Positions 1 to 8,500 of a stretch of 52,790 nucleotides of DNA are shown piece after piece (position 1 is the stretch's first letter; each line of letters starts with the position of its first letter). The DNA comes from RGIG9060 sp045645985. Lineage in GTDB: Bacteria; Spirochaetota; Spirochaetia; Treponematales; Treponemataceae. The notes beneath the pieces were generated by a model. The model saw nothing but the letters and a program-made list of their open reading frames with translations, was not told the origin of the DNA and did not search any database. The stretch is taken from NCBI GenBank assembly GCA_045645985.1, contig JAZRJV010000061.1, positions 1 to 52,790 on the forward strand, written 5' to 3'. Position numbers and translations under genes: made by a program.

Positions 1-2
1 CA

Positions 3-86
3 AGATTAAAACGACTGGTTGCAGAACTATCACTAGAAAAAATGGTTATGAGTGACGTAATAAAAAACTTCTCAAGCCCGGATTAA
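3..86 (+). CDS. IS3-family transposase OrfA, C-terminal end (partial)
   Basis: The last 27 codons of OrfA are read in the frame starting at base 3. They encode a charged Leu-rich stretch (RLKRLVAELSLEKMVMSDVI), typical of the leucine-zipper tail of IS3 OrfA, and end at a TAA at 84-86. OrfA is the helix-turn-helix DNA-binding part of the transposase. Its 5' part is outside the window. The frame differs by -1 from that of orfB, and the slippery heptamer lies 16 bases before the stop, as expected for an OrfAB fusion. Confidence 0.8.
   Translation, partial: RLKRLVAELSLEKMVMSDVIKNFSSPD
62..68 (+). other. programmed -1 frameshift heptamer AAAAAAC
   Basis: In the orfA frame the codons read ATA AAA AAC, giving the slippery heptamer A AAA AAC. 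A -1 slip continues CTT CTC AAG in the orfB frame, which is open from base 56 onward after the TGA at 53-55. This is the standard way IS3 elements make OrfAB. I did not identify a downstream pseudoknot. Confidence 0.75.
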
Positions 87-106
87 TAAAGCCAATTGTA
101 AATTAT

Positions 107-910
107 GTGCTAGAAAGATTCGGGCTAAGCGTAAGAAAAGCTTGCAAGATTCTTAATATAAATCGGACAACATATCTTTATAAAAATAAACAAAAAAACG
201 ACACAGAAATTCTTAACAAGATGAAAGAAATAATTGCAAACCGTCCAAAAGCAGGTTGTAGCATGATAACAATGATTCTTCACCAAAATGGAATAAAAAT
301 CAATCATAAGAGAGTTGAACGATTATATAAAGAAAATGAAATGCAGCTGAAAAATTGCAAAAAAGGGCATAAAAAATATTCCGTAAAGAAAAGAGAAGAA
401 CATATTCTTACTGAAAAACCAGGGAATTGGCTTGCTGTAGATTTTGTAATTGATAGCATTGCAAATAAACGACCATTAAAAAATCTGACGGTGATTGATC
501 CAATATCAAAAGTTGTACCAAGAATTATTCCAACATATTCACTGAACGGCGACGGTGTTGCAGAAATCTTAAACGAAATATGGGAAGATGAGCGTTTTTC
601 ATATTTACAAACAGATAATGGACCTGAGTTTAGAAGTTTTGCTGTTCGACAATGGTGTAAAAATCATGAAGTAACACAAATTTTCTCTAGACCTGGCAAA
701 CCAACAGATAATTGTTTTATTGAATCATTTAATCGGGTATTTCGCGAAGAATGCTTAAATGAAAATTATTTTGAATCGCTATCAGAGGCAAAACAAATAA
801 TTGAATCATGGCGTATCGATTACAACGAGAAACGCCCACAGAAAGGATTAAAAGAATTGACACCTTGTCAATTCAAGAGTAAACTTAAGAGTATGAAAAA
901 CTCGCCTTGA
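107..910 (+). CDS. IS3-family transposase OrfB (DDE integrase core)
   Basis: This is the catalytic part of the IS transposase, which cuts and joins the element ends. An N-terminal HTH_21-like segment is followed by an rve integrase core. The catalytic triad is visible as D112 (VDF), D170 (TDNGPE) and E206 (IESFNR), with exactly 35 residues between the second Asp and the Glu, as in IS3/retroviral integrases. The frame is open upstream to base 56, so a GTG start at 107 is only the annotated start. The natural product is probably the OrfAB fusion made by the frameshift at 62-68. The gene is uninterrupted. Confidence 0.9.
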   Translation: MLERFGLSVRKACKILNINRTTYLYKNKQKNDTEILNKMKEIIANRPKAGCSMITMILHQNGIKINHKRVERLYKENEMQLKNCKKGHKKYSVKKREEHILTEKPGNWLAVDFVIDSIANKRPLKNLTVIDPISKVVPRIIPTYSLNGDGVAEILNEIWEDERFSYLQTDNGPEFRSFAVRQWCKNHEVTQIFSRPGKPTDNCFIESFNRVFREECLNENYFESLSEAKQIIESWRIDYNEKRPQKGLKELTPCQFKSKLKSMKNSP

Positions 911-937
911 TTTTGGTCAATTTTTGGGGTAAGACTA
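911..937 (+). repeat. probable IS right terminal inverted repeat
   Basis: The sequence just 3' of orfB, ending GGGGTAAGACTA, matches the style of IS3/IS2-group right ends (GGGTAAGAT/CA-type). The next base is the A of the ATG of the downstream ATPase gene. The GGGG at 926-929 sits 8 bases before that ATG and can act as its ribosome-binding site. The other end is outside the window. Confidence 0.55.
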
Positions 938-2818
938 ATGGAATATTTAGATTACAAAGATGATTTAAATATGCCTCTTAAAAACTTTTTAGCAGAAAAT
1001 TTTCCAGAACAAACTAATCAAATAGGTTTCCATTACCCAATGGAAAAAATGTCTTTTGATATAAAACTAAAAAATTGTAAGGATAATATAGCTAATCTAA
1101 ATAATGAAGAATTCATAGAAAAAGAAGTATTTCTAAAAGCCCTTTCATATTCACTTGACCAAGAAATAACAGGTAGAGATTACGAAAAAGAAGAGCGTGA
1201 TAGTGGATTTCTTAACATAGATCAAAAGAAAATCGTGGATGAATGTTATGACAAATTATTTATTCAGAAAGAAGATATTGTTATAAAGGGAGCTCCTGGT
1301 ACAGGTAAAACACTTGTTTTGATTTCAGCACTTCTTAACTTGAATAAATCTAAAGGAATAAATCCTCCATTACTAACATTTTCCGATTCTCTTGAAAAAT
1401 ATAATGAATATTTATGTAGTGTTTACCATAAGAGTCTATCGCAACAGTTAAAGATTACAGAATATTCAGAAAACGAATTTAAACAGTTTATTAACGACCA
1501 TGTTAAATCATTTAAAACTTGGTTAGATGATAAACTAACTAAAATGGGATATAATTTATACAAAATAGAAAAAAAAGATGGTAAAAAAGGATTAGTAGCA
1601 AAATATCAAGAATTAGAAAAATATCCAGAAGAGTTATTTGAAGAAGCAATTAACGATGTTTGGCCAAACTGTAAAGAACCTTCTAAAGAATTAATTGAAA
1701 TTCATAACATTTTTGAAAATTCTGTTGAAAAACCAGATTTATATGTCTATTGGTTATTTTCACAAAAGAAAAAAGAAGAATTAGACTGTTATTCAAATGA
1801 CAAAAAAGAAGAAACATTAATTATTGATGAAGTTCAAGATTTAACAAAAGCCCAACTCCAAACTGCTCGTCTAATTGCAAAAAACGGATGTATTATCGCC
1901 GGTGATATAAATCAATCAATTAGACATGTATTCACTAAATGGGAAGATTTAGGTATAGATAGTAATACTGTCATAGAATTAACAAAAAATTATAGAATGT
2001 CTTTAAACATTCAAAAATTAGGAAATAGTTATCTTTCGAAATGTAACGCCGGGTCTTATTCTAATGATTCAAAAAATATCCCCGGACCAAAACCACAGTT
2101 ATTTACAAGCCGAAAAGCAAGCGATTTATTTACACAAATAAGTTCAAGTATTCAATTGCTTGTAAATAGATTAAACAAAAAATACAAAGACATATTTGTA
2201 GTAGTTCCTACTGATAAAGAAGTAAAAAGTCTAAAAACTAAATTAACAAACAGAATAAAAGACATAAAAATTCAAATATTAAAAGTTGATAAAAATGAAA
2301 ACACAACTTTTGATGATGAAAACACAATCAATATTGGAACAATTGAATCAATTAAAGGTTTAGACTGCCCTATTGTATTATTGTTACTAAATGATTCCAT
2401 TTTTATACAACGATCACCAGAAACTATATCAAATGCTATATATACTGTAATTAACAGAGCTATGCATTTATTACAAATTTTTATGCCTGACGAACTAACC
2501 GAGAATGAAAATCCGTGTATCGAAAACCTTGTTTATCTTTTACGAAATGGAGATTTTAAGGATGAAGAACTCCCTAAGTATACATATAAATTTACCCCTA
2601 AAGATATAATAGAAATAGATGGGCAAAAATTTCTAAAAGGATGTTATAATAACGAGCAAGGAAAGATTAGTGAAGAGGTTCTTTTGCGTAGATACAATAA
2701 AGATATCAATTATTTCTTAAATAATTGTGACTCCCTAATTGTACAAGACTCATATACAAATACAGAAGAACTTTATCCTTTATTTTACGAAAAAAACTGT
2801 TTCCACCAAGATATATAA
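938..2818 (+). CDS. SF1 helicase/DUF2075-like P-loop ATPase
   Basis: A 626-aa UvrD/DUF2075-like NTPase. Walker A is GAPGTGKT at residues 118-125, and the DExx box is IIDEVQD around 295-301, followed by an AGDINQ motif III (321-326). Near the C-terminus, GTIESIKGLDC and YTVINRAM correspond to SF1 motifs V and VI. The same motifs in the same order occur in the 975-aa protein at 27636-30563, so the two are paralogues, but this one lacks the HEPN-like N-terminal domain. Its ATG lies directly against the IS end, so it may be a 5'-truncated gene whose ribosome-binding site (GGGG, 926-929) now comes from the IS. The substrate is unknown; relatives are often found with defence genes. Confidence 0.75.
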   Translation: MEYLDYKDDLNMPLKNFLAENFPEQTNQIGFHYPMEKMSFDIKLKNCKDNIANLNNEEFIEKEVFLKALSYSLDQEITGRDYEKEERDSGFLNIDQKKIVDECYDKLFIQKEDIVIKGAPGTGKTLVLISALLNLNKSKGINPPLLTFSDSLEKYNEYLCSVYHKSLSQQLKITEYSENEFKQFINDHVKSFKTWLDDKLTKMGYNLYKIEKKDGKKGLVAKYQELEKYPEELFEEAINDVWPNCKEPSKELIEIHNIFENSVEKPDLYVYWLFSQKKKEELDCYSNDKKEETLIIDEVQDLTKAQLQTARLIAKNGCIIAGDINQSIRHVFTKWEDLGIDSNTVIELTKNYRMSLNIQKLGNSYLSKCNAGSYSNDSKNIPGPKPQLFTSRKASDLFTQISSSIQLLVNRLNKKYKDIFVVVPTDKEVKSLKTKLTNRIKDIKIQILKVDKNENTTFDDENTINIGTIESIKGLDCPIVLLLLNDSIFIQRSPETISNAIYTVINRAMHLLQIFMPDELTENENPCIENLVYLLRNGDFKDEELPKYTYKFTPKDIIEIDGQKFLKGCYNNEQGKISEEVLLRRYNKDINYFLNNCDSLIVQDSYTNTEELYPLFYEKNCFHQDI

Positions 2819-2854
2819 AAAATAACAAATAAACATTCTAATATACACAAACAT

Positions 2855-2907
2855 AAAAAGTGTTCTTCTAAAGTAGACTATATTTATCTAAATTTAGAAG
2901 AACACTT
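2855..2907 (-). terminator. rho-independent terminator of the radical SAM operon
   Basis: A perfect 15-bp stem (2858-2872 with 2893-2907) has a 20-nt loop. On the minus strand it is followed by TTTTT, so it terminates the minus-strand transcript ending at 2952. It also lies between convergent genes and may stop the plus-strand transcript, although that side has no T run. Confidence 0.8.
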
Positions 2908-2951
2908 CAATTTGTTATGCTTCCGTAATTTGTTTATACAATAATACTGTT

Positions 2952-3431
2952 TTATTTCTTTTTGGAATTAATATATTCATTTACTATCACACAATAATCT
3001 TTATCTATCAAGGAAACGCTAAAATCTTTTTGTTGTTTCTCTGTTAATGGGTTTTGAGATAGAATGAAAATTTTTTCAGAATCTAGATTTTCACATATAG
3101 AAAGAATATCATCCTGCTTTATATGTATCAGATAGGACCAATTTAAAATGATTTTATCTGAATAACCAAGGTGATTCATAAAAATATCATAATCATGTTT
3201 ATTATTTATATTTTTACTTCCCGTTAAATAGTGTGTCGAAATACTACTTTCTTCAAAATTAAAAACCCTTTCAGAAATAATTTCTTTATAGAAAGATTCA
3301 TAAGTATTTTGAGTAAGTTTCACTATTTTTTGAAAATTATAATTCGAAGATTCACCTTGTAAATAATAGTAATCTTTGAATTTTCTTTTTCTGTCTAATC
3401 TAAAACCTTGTTTTTTTATTTCTATTTCCAA
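2952..3431 (-). CDS. unknown protein partnered with radical SAM enzyme
   Basis: A 159-aa soluble-looking protein that I do not recognise. It has a Lys-rich N-terminus, many aromatic residues (YYYLQG, NWSYLIH) and no signal peptide or membrane segment. Its start overlaps the end of the radical SAM gene upstream by 10 bases, so the two are very probably translationally coupled and act together. It could be an accessory or substrate-binding subunit for that enzyme, but nothing in the sequence proves this. The strong terminator at 2855-2907 closes the two-gene unit. Confidence 0.65.
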   Translation of the reverse strand: MEIEIKKQGFRLDRKRKFKDYYYLQGESSNYNFQKIVKLTQNTYESFYKEIISERVFNFEESSISTHYLTGSKNINNKHDYDIFMNHLGYSDKIILNWSYLIHIKQDDILSICENLDSEKIFILSQNPLTEKQQKDFSVSLIDKDYCVIVNEYINSKKK

Positions 3432-4717
3432 ATTTGAAATTGATGCTGAAGATATATAGCAGTATTCCTTCTTTTCAGAAATAATTTTTGCATTTTAACC
3501 AATATTGGACTTTTGTTCTTATATATTTTGATAAAATTTTCTATTACCCTTTCACCTTTTTTTAGGCTTTCTTCCAAATTACTTGATGATATATGAATTT
3601 TTTTTGAAGATATTGAGAAACAAGGATAATAATCCATTTGAGGAGTTATATTTACAGCCCTATCAAGAGGACAATTACTACAACCATTAGCACAAGTACA
3701 TTTTTGAAATTCTACTGTTAAATTATTTGGAATATATACATATTCATCTCTTCTGTAAGTAGAGTTTTTTAATAAAATTAAATCGCCAAGAGAATTTTTT
3801 AATGAATCTAATGTATATAATTTATCATAATGTTCATCTAATTTTTCAGTAATAAGTAATTCAAGAAATTTTACACCATAAGCACCTTTTTCAAATGCAA
3901 AGTCTAGTATATGTTGAATTTGATTTAATTCAGTATTTATAGTTTTTAGTAGAACAAAGTTTAATTTGAATTTTAATCCTTGCTCCTTTAATTTGATAAG
4001 ATTTTTCGAAACAACTTCAAAAGCGTTTTTATCTTTGTTTTTTGGTGTTACTATAGAAATGTAGGATGTTGGATCGGTAGTATGCAAAGAAATATTAAAT
4101 TTTAGCTTCCCTGGGTATTGTTTCACTTTGTTTATAAAATCATCATCTAAGAGATATCCATTAGTAACAATACTAATCGAAGGAAGATAATCATTTTCCT
4201 TCATAAAACTTAAATACTTTAGCAATGCTTCTTTTTCTAGTAAAGGTTCTCCTCCAGTAAAAGTTATTACATTGTAATTCTTTTTTTTCAATTCAAGTAA
4301 AAGACTATACATTTCTTGCTCTGATTTTTTTCCTCTACAAGATTGCATATCCATTCCCTCTTCGTGACAAAAAATACAACTATAATTGCACTTTTCTGTA
4401 AGAGACAATCGAATTCTTTTCTCTTGAGATATCTCTTTGGTAAAAGAAATTGATTCAAAATTTCCTTTACCAATTAGATATGTAGAATGTAATAAAAAAT
4501 CAAGTATTTTTTTATTGGATTTATTAACGATAAGTTCAACTTCTTTATAACCTTTCTCTTGTAGCATCTTTTCAAGCGTTACAAAAAATAAAAGAGGTTC
4601 TTGTATTAAATTTACTAAAAAAATAGTTATTTTTGGAAAAAGATTTAGACATTTAATTGTAAACTCTTCTTCCGAAGTAAATAGGACAAGCGTATCTGAA
4701 TGTATTTTAATATCCAT
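3422..4717 (-). CDS. radical SAM protein (MoaA/SPASM-like)
   Basis: A 431-aa radical SAM enzyme. The cluster-binding motif is C110-x3-C114-x2-C117 (CNYSCIFC), preceded by a MoaA-like RIRLSLTEK strand and followed by TGGEP at 154-158, which contacts SAM. A second Cys group (C340, C342, C346, C349, C366) suggests an auxiliary Fe-S cluster, as in SPASM-type enzymes. The first 100 residues are an N-terminal extension of unknown role. Such enzymes modify peptides, RNA or cofactors; the substrate here is unknown. No RiPP-like precursor gene is obvious nearby, and the only partner is the overlapping 159-aa gene. The start is supported by a leaderless-type promoter 7 bases upstream. Confidence 0.85.
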   Translation of the reverse strand: MDIKIHSDTLVLFTSEEEFTIKCLNLFPKITIFLVNLIQEPLLFFVTLEKMLQEKGYKEVELIVNKSNKKILDFLLHSTYLIGKGNFESISFTKEISQEKRIRLSLTEKCNYSCIFCHEEGMDMQSCRGKKSEQEMYSLLLELKKKNYNVITFTGGEPLLEKEALLKYLSFMKENDYLPSISIVTNGYLLDDDFINKVKQYPGKLKFNISLHTTDPTSYISIVTPKNKDKNAFEVVSKNLIKLKEQGLKFKLNFVLLKTINTELNQIQHILDFAFEKGAYGVKFLELLITEKLDEHYDKLYTLDSLKNSLGDLILLKNSTYRRDEYVYIPNNLTVEFQKCTCANGCSNCPLDRAVNITPQMDYYPCFSISSKKIHISSSNLEESLKKGERVIENFIKIYKNKSPILVKMQKLFLKRRNTAIYLQHQFQIWK

Positions 4718-4723
4718 ATCGAT

Positions 4724-4753
4724 ATTTTATCATAGGAAAAATTAATATGTCTA
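4724..4753 (-). promoter_or_regulatory. promoter of radical SAM gene
   Basis: On the minus strand TAGACA (4748-4753) and TAAAAT (4724-4729) are separated by 18 bases. The -10 box ends 7 bases before the ATG at 4717 and there is no Shine-Dalgarno sequence, so the mRNA may be leaderless. Confidence 0.5.
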
Positions 4754-4787
4754 GAAAATTATTACATTAAAGTCCTCTAAAATCCCC

Positions 4788-5048
4788 CTACACCACTCCC
4801 AACACAAATATCCCTACAACCATAACCAGCGTTGCAACAGAAAACACATTATTCACTTTGTTTTGTCTTCCGCTTGTTAATCCCACAATAGACAAAATGA
4901 GAGATAAAACCAGCAAGCAAAACAATACACACAACAAGAAAAAATTATTGATTGCAATATCTGTGCCAAAATTTCCAAGAATGATAAATGTACACACAAA
5001 GCACACTAAACTGAGAAAACCTAATTTTGATGTTTTATTATTTTTCAT
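4788..5048 (-). CDS. small membrane protein, three predicted TM segments
   Basis: An 86-aa very hydrophobic protein. After a short basic head (MKNNKTSK), three hydrophobic stretches fall at about residues 9-26, 33-56 and 66-86. Only a short polar link (SGRQNKVNN) lies between the last two. No catalytic residues or family signature are visible. It follows the TPR gene at 5074 by 25 bases on the same strand and may be co-transcribed with it. Function unknown. Confidence 0.6.
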   Translation of the reverse strand: MKNNKTSKLGFLSLVCFVCTFIILGNFGTDIAINNFFLLCVLFCLLVLSLILSIVGLTSGRQNKVNNVFSVATLVMVVGIFVLGVV

Positions 5049-5073
5049 ATATTCTTTTATTAAAATCTTCCAA

Positions 5074-6093
5074 CTACTTTAATTCAACAAGAACTTTATT
5101 TATATCTTCATCTTCTGTTAGATTGTATAAAATTCCCCAATAATATTTTACGAATTCAAAATCTGATGATTCCATCGCCTTTTTCCCTAAAGTAAACGAT
5201 AACCCTATAACATCATCATCTGCACCAACTGGGAAACCATATTTTTGGGCAACTTTTTTTATTTGTTCAAGTTCTGGTTGTTCAATTTTTTTTCCTGTAA
5301 TTTGAGAAATATAATAAAGTTCAGATTGAACAATTTCATTGTTTACATACTGCAAACTCAATGTATAAGCACAAATCGCTTCTTTAAATTGTCTTTTTTC
5401 AATAAAGTACCAACCTAAATTACGATAACAACGAGCTAAATCGTTTGGTGTATAACAATATTTAAAAGTATCAATTACGGTTGCAAAATATTTTTTTAGT
5501 TCACCTAATCGTTTATAAGTTTCGCATAACTCAAAAATAATTGAAGCACAACTCGGATTCCATTCAACTGCTTTTAACAAAATCTTTTTAGCATCTTTTA
5601 TACGATTTTTATCAATAAGTAATGACCCATATTGCAAATATATCTTAGCAAAAGGAATATCAGAATGTCGGATTTCCTTTTTAGGTTTATTGTGATATGT
5701 GTACAAAATAGTTTCCATTGGTTGTTCAAAGCAAAAAAATTTGCTTACCTTATCTTCCTTGAACATTCCACTTTTATGGTAATCTTCAACCTTTTTTACC
5801 AAAGGTTCTATTAATGCAATCGCTTTATCAAAGTCTTTTTTGTATTGGTTGAATTTTACCTCCTCCAAAGTTGACTTAATTCCGATATCTTTATTGTTCA
5901 ACATTTTTTTTATATCTTCTTTGTCTTCTTCGGTTAAAAGTTCAGAAATTAATCGTCCACAAGCTCGAACAATTTCTACACCATATTCAGAATCTTTATA
6001 TTTTTCACATTGTTCTTGAAGATAAATAAAATCCTTTTGAGTATCCCCAGTTAACTTTGCTGTAATTTCAGCCATTATTTCATCGTAAGTCAT
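5074..6093 (-). CDS. TPR-repeat protein
   Basis: A 339-aa cytoplasmic protein with tetratricopeptide-like helical pairs. The clearest repeats are around residues 150-175 (AKIYLQYGSLLIDKNRIKDA), 180-200 and 220-245 (ARCYRNLGWYFIEKRQFKEA). TPR proteins serve as protein-interaction scaffolds. There is no signal peptide, so it probably acts in the cytoplasm. A strong AGGAGG ribosome-binding site supports the start. Its promoter (6129-6166) shares a composite operator and -10 block with the promoter of the 43.6-50.4 kb operon. This suggests common regulation with the MoxR/VWA system. Confidence 0.75.
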   Translation of the reverse strand: MTYDEIMAEITAKLTGDTQKDFIYLQEQCEKYKDSEYGVEIVRACGRLISELLTEEDKEDIKKMLNNKDIGIKSTLEEVKFNQYKKDFDKAIALIEPLVKKVEDYHKSGMFKEDKVSKFFCFEQPMETILYTYHNKPKKEIRHSDIPFAKIYLQYGSLLIDKNRIKDAKKILLKAVEWNPSCASIIFELCETYKRLGELKKYFATVIDTFKYCYTPNDLARCYRNLGWYFIEKRQFKEAICAYTLSLQYVNNEIVQSELYYISQITGKKIEQPELEQIKKVAQKYGFPVGADDDVIGLSFTLGKKAMESSDFEFVKYYWGILYNLTEDEDINKVLVELK

Positions 6094-6128
6094 AATCTTT
6101 GCCTCCTAAATTTAAGATTAACCACTTT

Positions 6129-6166
6129 TATATTATATGACACCAAGTGTATCATTTAACGACACA
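6129..6166 (-). promoter_or_regulatory. composite operator/-10 promoter shared with 50.5 kb
   Basis: On the minus strand, TGTGTCGTTAAATGA, then TACACTTGGTGTCA, run straight into TATAATATA (-10 box at 6132-6137). The same arrangement, in the same register, occurs at 50534-50571. GTGTC/GACAC half-sites form overlapping dyads that cover the -35 region, so a repressor bound there would block transcription. Confidence 0.6.
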
Positions 6167-6170
6167 GGTT

Positions 6171-6212
6171 AAAAAAAAACCTTCCGACCAACAATTTTGT
6201 TTACCAGAAAGT
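6171..6212 (-). terminator. rho-independent terminator
   Basis: The minus-strand stem pairs 6204-6212 with 6179-6187 (9 bp including G-U pairs). An inner AACAA/TTGTT stem lies inside it and a run of eight T follows. It terminates the gene ending at 6239. Confidence 0.75.
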
Positions 6213-6238
6213 ATTTTTCACAACTCTAACCTAGCTCC

Positions 6239-7114
6239 CTATTCCTCTACCAAGTACCCAGTCAACCAAAGGACACCTTGAAGTTGTGTGGCTTTATCTA
6301 AGGATTTATTCTGATCAGTTTTCTTGATGTAGGTTGGAATTTCATCATATTCATCTTCATCCATTTTTCGATGAATGACATGGAACTTCCAAAATGAATC
6401 ATCAAAAGAATCCACAGTTTCAAACTTTTCGACTGTTGATATGAACTCCACATCATCAGGACTTGCGCATACTTGCATAAAAGCGCAAAGAGATTCTGTA
6501 GAAATTTCAACAGGTTTTATATTTCCGTTTTCATCATATTCAGGTTCTTGCCCAAGTCTTGTTCTAAAATCAACTGCTTTTTGACCTTCAATTAAAAAAC
6601 CTTTTTGCTTAGGTTCATCAGCTAAATAAGCTAACGCACCAATCATGAAGTCGTAGGTTTTTCCAATTTCGTACTTATCTTTATTGATAGCATAATTGGA
6701 ATCAAAGAAAGTCAATTCCCTTTCATCTGGTAATTCTGCAGAAATCCAAGCTTCCAAGCCATTTTCCCATTCAGTAATTCCAGAAATTTTTAAGGATAAC
6801 TGTACACCTTTTTTCACACAAGGATAAACAGAAATTAATTGAATAGAATCATCTATCGGACAAAAAATAATTCTGATCGCAATTGAATCGTCCTTTTTGG
6901 AATACTCAACTTCAATTACTCGACCATGAGTTTTTCCATCGATGTTATAGTCAGTTTCAACATCTCCACAAATTACATAAGCATTTTCCACCGAAGTACT
7001 CAGTATTTCTGAAAACTGTTCTTCTGGATTTTCCAAAATACATAGCCAATGGTCACCATGACATTGATATTCAAGCAAGTCTTGTTCATTTTCTTCTAAA
7101 TCACATCTACTCAT
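6239..7114 (-). CDS. unknown conserved-looking protein
   Basis: A 291-aa acidic protein with no signal peptide or membrane helix. The order of mixed beta-type segments suggests an OB/beta-rich fold: a Cys-containing N-terminus (MSRCDLEENE, YQCHGDHWLC), a middle GKTYDFMIGALAY region and a closing GVLWLTGYLVEE strand. I do not recognise the family. An AAGGAGG-type ribosome-binding site and a TATAAT box (minus strand, 7135-7140) precede the start. It is a single transcription unit closed by the terminator at 6171-6212. Confidence 0.55.
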   Translation of the reverse strand: MSRCDLEENEQDLLEYQCHGDHWLCILENPEEQFSEILSTSVENAYVICGDVETDYNIDGKTHGRVIEVEYSKKDDSIAIRIIFCPIDDSIQLISVYPCVKKGVQLSLKISGITEWENGLEAWISAELPDERELTFFDSNYAINKDKYEIGKTYDFMIGALAYLADEPKQKGFLIEGQKAVDFRTRLGQEPEYDENGNIKPVEISTESLCAFMQVCASPDDVEFISTVEKFETVDSFDDSFWKFHVIHRKMDEDEYDEIPTYIKKTDQNKSLDKATQLQGVLWLTGYLVEE

Positions 7115-7188
7115 TCTAAATCCTCCTTTTGTAAATTATACAATAAGGAGAAAAAAATACATTAAACTTATGGTTTAATAGAAACTTC

Positions 7189-7413
7189 CTACTCCACAAA
7201 ATCCTTGTTGAACTTCTTAAATTTTTCGTAGACTTCGATTGCCAGTTTCACAGCATCAGAATAATCTTCATGCAAAATTGATTTTCCATTGGCATTTCGT
7301 AATTTGTATTTTCCGTCTTTTGTATGTTCAATTAGAGGAACATGTTTGTGGTCGCAAACGGAATACCATTTTCCATTGATTTGTTCTTTGTGCCATTTGA
7401 AATTGTTTTTCAT
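7189..7413 (-). CDS. small unknown protein
   Basis: A 74-aa basic, Trp/Lys-rich protein (WHKEQINGKWYSVCDHKHVP). It has two short repeats of the type GKWYSV and GKYKLRN and an amphipathic C-terminal helix. No family is recognised. It is preceded by the strictly spaced TGTCA-N22-TATA promoter element at 7450-7481 and a long, weakly structured leader. A possible role as an inhibitor or adaptor is speculation from its size alone. Confidence 0.5.
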   Translation of the reverse strand: MKNNFKWHKEQINGKWYSVCDHKHVPLIEHTKDGKYKLRNANGKSILHEDYSDAVKLAIEVYEKFKKFNKDFVE

Positions 7414-7449
7414 ATACTACTCTCCTACTCTATACAATATCTCTCTATA

Positions 7450-7481
7450 TATAAGATAACTAAATTCCCCAAAGTTGACAA
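7450..7481 (-). promoter_or_regulatory. TGTCA-N22-TATA promoter element
   Basis: On the minus strand TTGTCA is followed, 22 bases after its last A, by TATA preceded by ATCT. It is one of eight copies with identical spacing and lies upstream of the gene starting at 7413. Confidence 0.55.
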
Positions 7482-7574
7482 AATTTCGAAAATATTTTTT
7501 CAAAAAAATGAGAGAAAATCATTTTATAATTGAATAAAAAAGTTAGGTTTATCAAAACCACAAGGATTTTTTCC

Positions 7575-8426
7575 CTACTCTCCACTAATCACAATTTCTT
7601 GATAAAGCAAACTGATGTCATCATGTGAAAAGTCTTTGTTTTTTACAACTGATAAAATTTCTTCATCTGAATATTTGTCATCTGGATAAAGTACAACTAC
7701 AGATTTATCATTTTCTTGTAAGAAATGAGTTTTGCCAAAATCTGTGTATCTTGTGGCACCGATAGAAAATATCATCTTGTTGATTTTATCATCGTAGTTT
7801 AAATATGAATTTAGGTTTTCTGTTGGACCTTCGTCAATTTGATTATTCAATTTTTCAATTATCCAGTTAAGCAATTTTTCGTAAATATAACTGTAGCCTT
7901 TGATAAACGAAGTTTCGCCGTACTGAAAAATTTTCTCATCGCGAATTAAAAAACAGGCAATTTTATAATTGTTGATAATTCCCTTTTCTGAAAATTCGTC
8001 AATTTGAATTAGATTTTTTGCAAGACCTTTTGAAGATGCGCCCCAGTTCTTTTTTTGACTAATTTTTTTTGCGCCATCTTTTCTTATGGAACAGTCGTTT
8101 GAAGCGCCAAAAGCCACAGGAATAATTTTTTCAACTTTGTCGTTATTCCAAATCACATCGCAAATAATTGCACATTCTGGTTCAATTTGTAGATTTTCTT
8201 CATTTTTAGGAAAGATAATTTTATCGCTATCAAATGGAAATGATTTTAAATATTCCGGAATTAAATTATTTTCGGATGGAATATATGTTGGGAAAATTGC
8301 CTTTGGCGCATTTTCTTCTTTTGTTTTAATATTTGTAAAATCTTTAGCTTCACCAGCTTGTTCAAGATGACCTGTAAAATTTCCTGCGACACCAAAAGTC
8401 GCCATTTCTTCTAAATTGTAATTCAT
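7575..8426 (-). CDS. DUF5718-like protein
   Basis: A 283-aa protein. The start region carries MATFGVAGNFTGHLEQAGEA within the first 30 residues, which I associate from memory with the DUF5718 family. The middle part has a FAH-like look (ECAIICDVIW, IPVAFGASNDCS), so it could adopt a fumarylacetoacetase-type fold, but no activity is known to me. It is monocistronic, convergent with the 7189 gene group and divergent from the ABC importer. The first ATG at 8426 keeps the conserved GNFTGHLE motif near the N-terminus, so the start is plausible. Confidence 0.6.
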   Translation of the reverse strand: MNYNLEEMATFGVAGNFTGHLEQAGEAKDFTNIKTKEENAPKAIFPTYIPSENNLIPEYLKSFPFDSDKIIFPKNEENLQIEPECAIICDVIWNNDKVEKIIPVAFGASNDCSIRKDGAKKISQKKNWGASSKGLAKNLIQIDEFSEKGIINNYKIACFLIRDEKIFQYGETSFIKGYSYIYEKLLNWIIEKLNNQIDEGPTENLNSYLNYDDKINKMIFSIGATRYTDFGKTHFLQENDKSVVVLYPDDKYSDEEILSVVKNKDFSHDDISLLYQEIVISGE

Positions 8427-8500
8427 ATTTTGTAGTTTAGATTAAAAATTATTTTGCGACAAGAGAAATGAGGCATTTAATTTTTTAGTGAAATAAAGTA

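Larger units (their letters stand above)
1..937 (+). mobile_element. IS3-family insertion sequence, right part
   Basis: The window opens inside an IS3-type element. The tail of orfA, a -1 frameshift heptamer and a full orfB with a DDE core are present. After orfB, the sequence read on the minus strand from about 937 begins TAGTCTTACCCC, which resembles the terminal inverted repeats of IS3/IS2-type elements. The left end lies outside the window, so the repeat pairing and the target duplication cannot be tested here. The element may be mobile, since neither visible reading frame is interrupted. The exact right boundary (about 935-937) is inferred. Confidence 0.85.
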
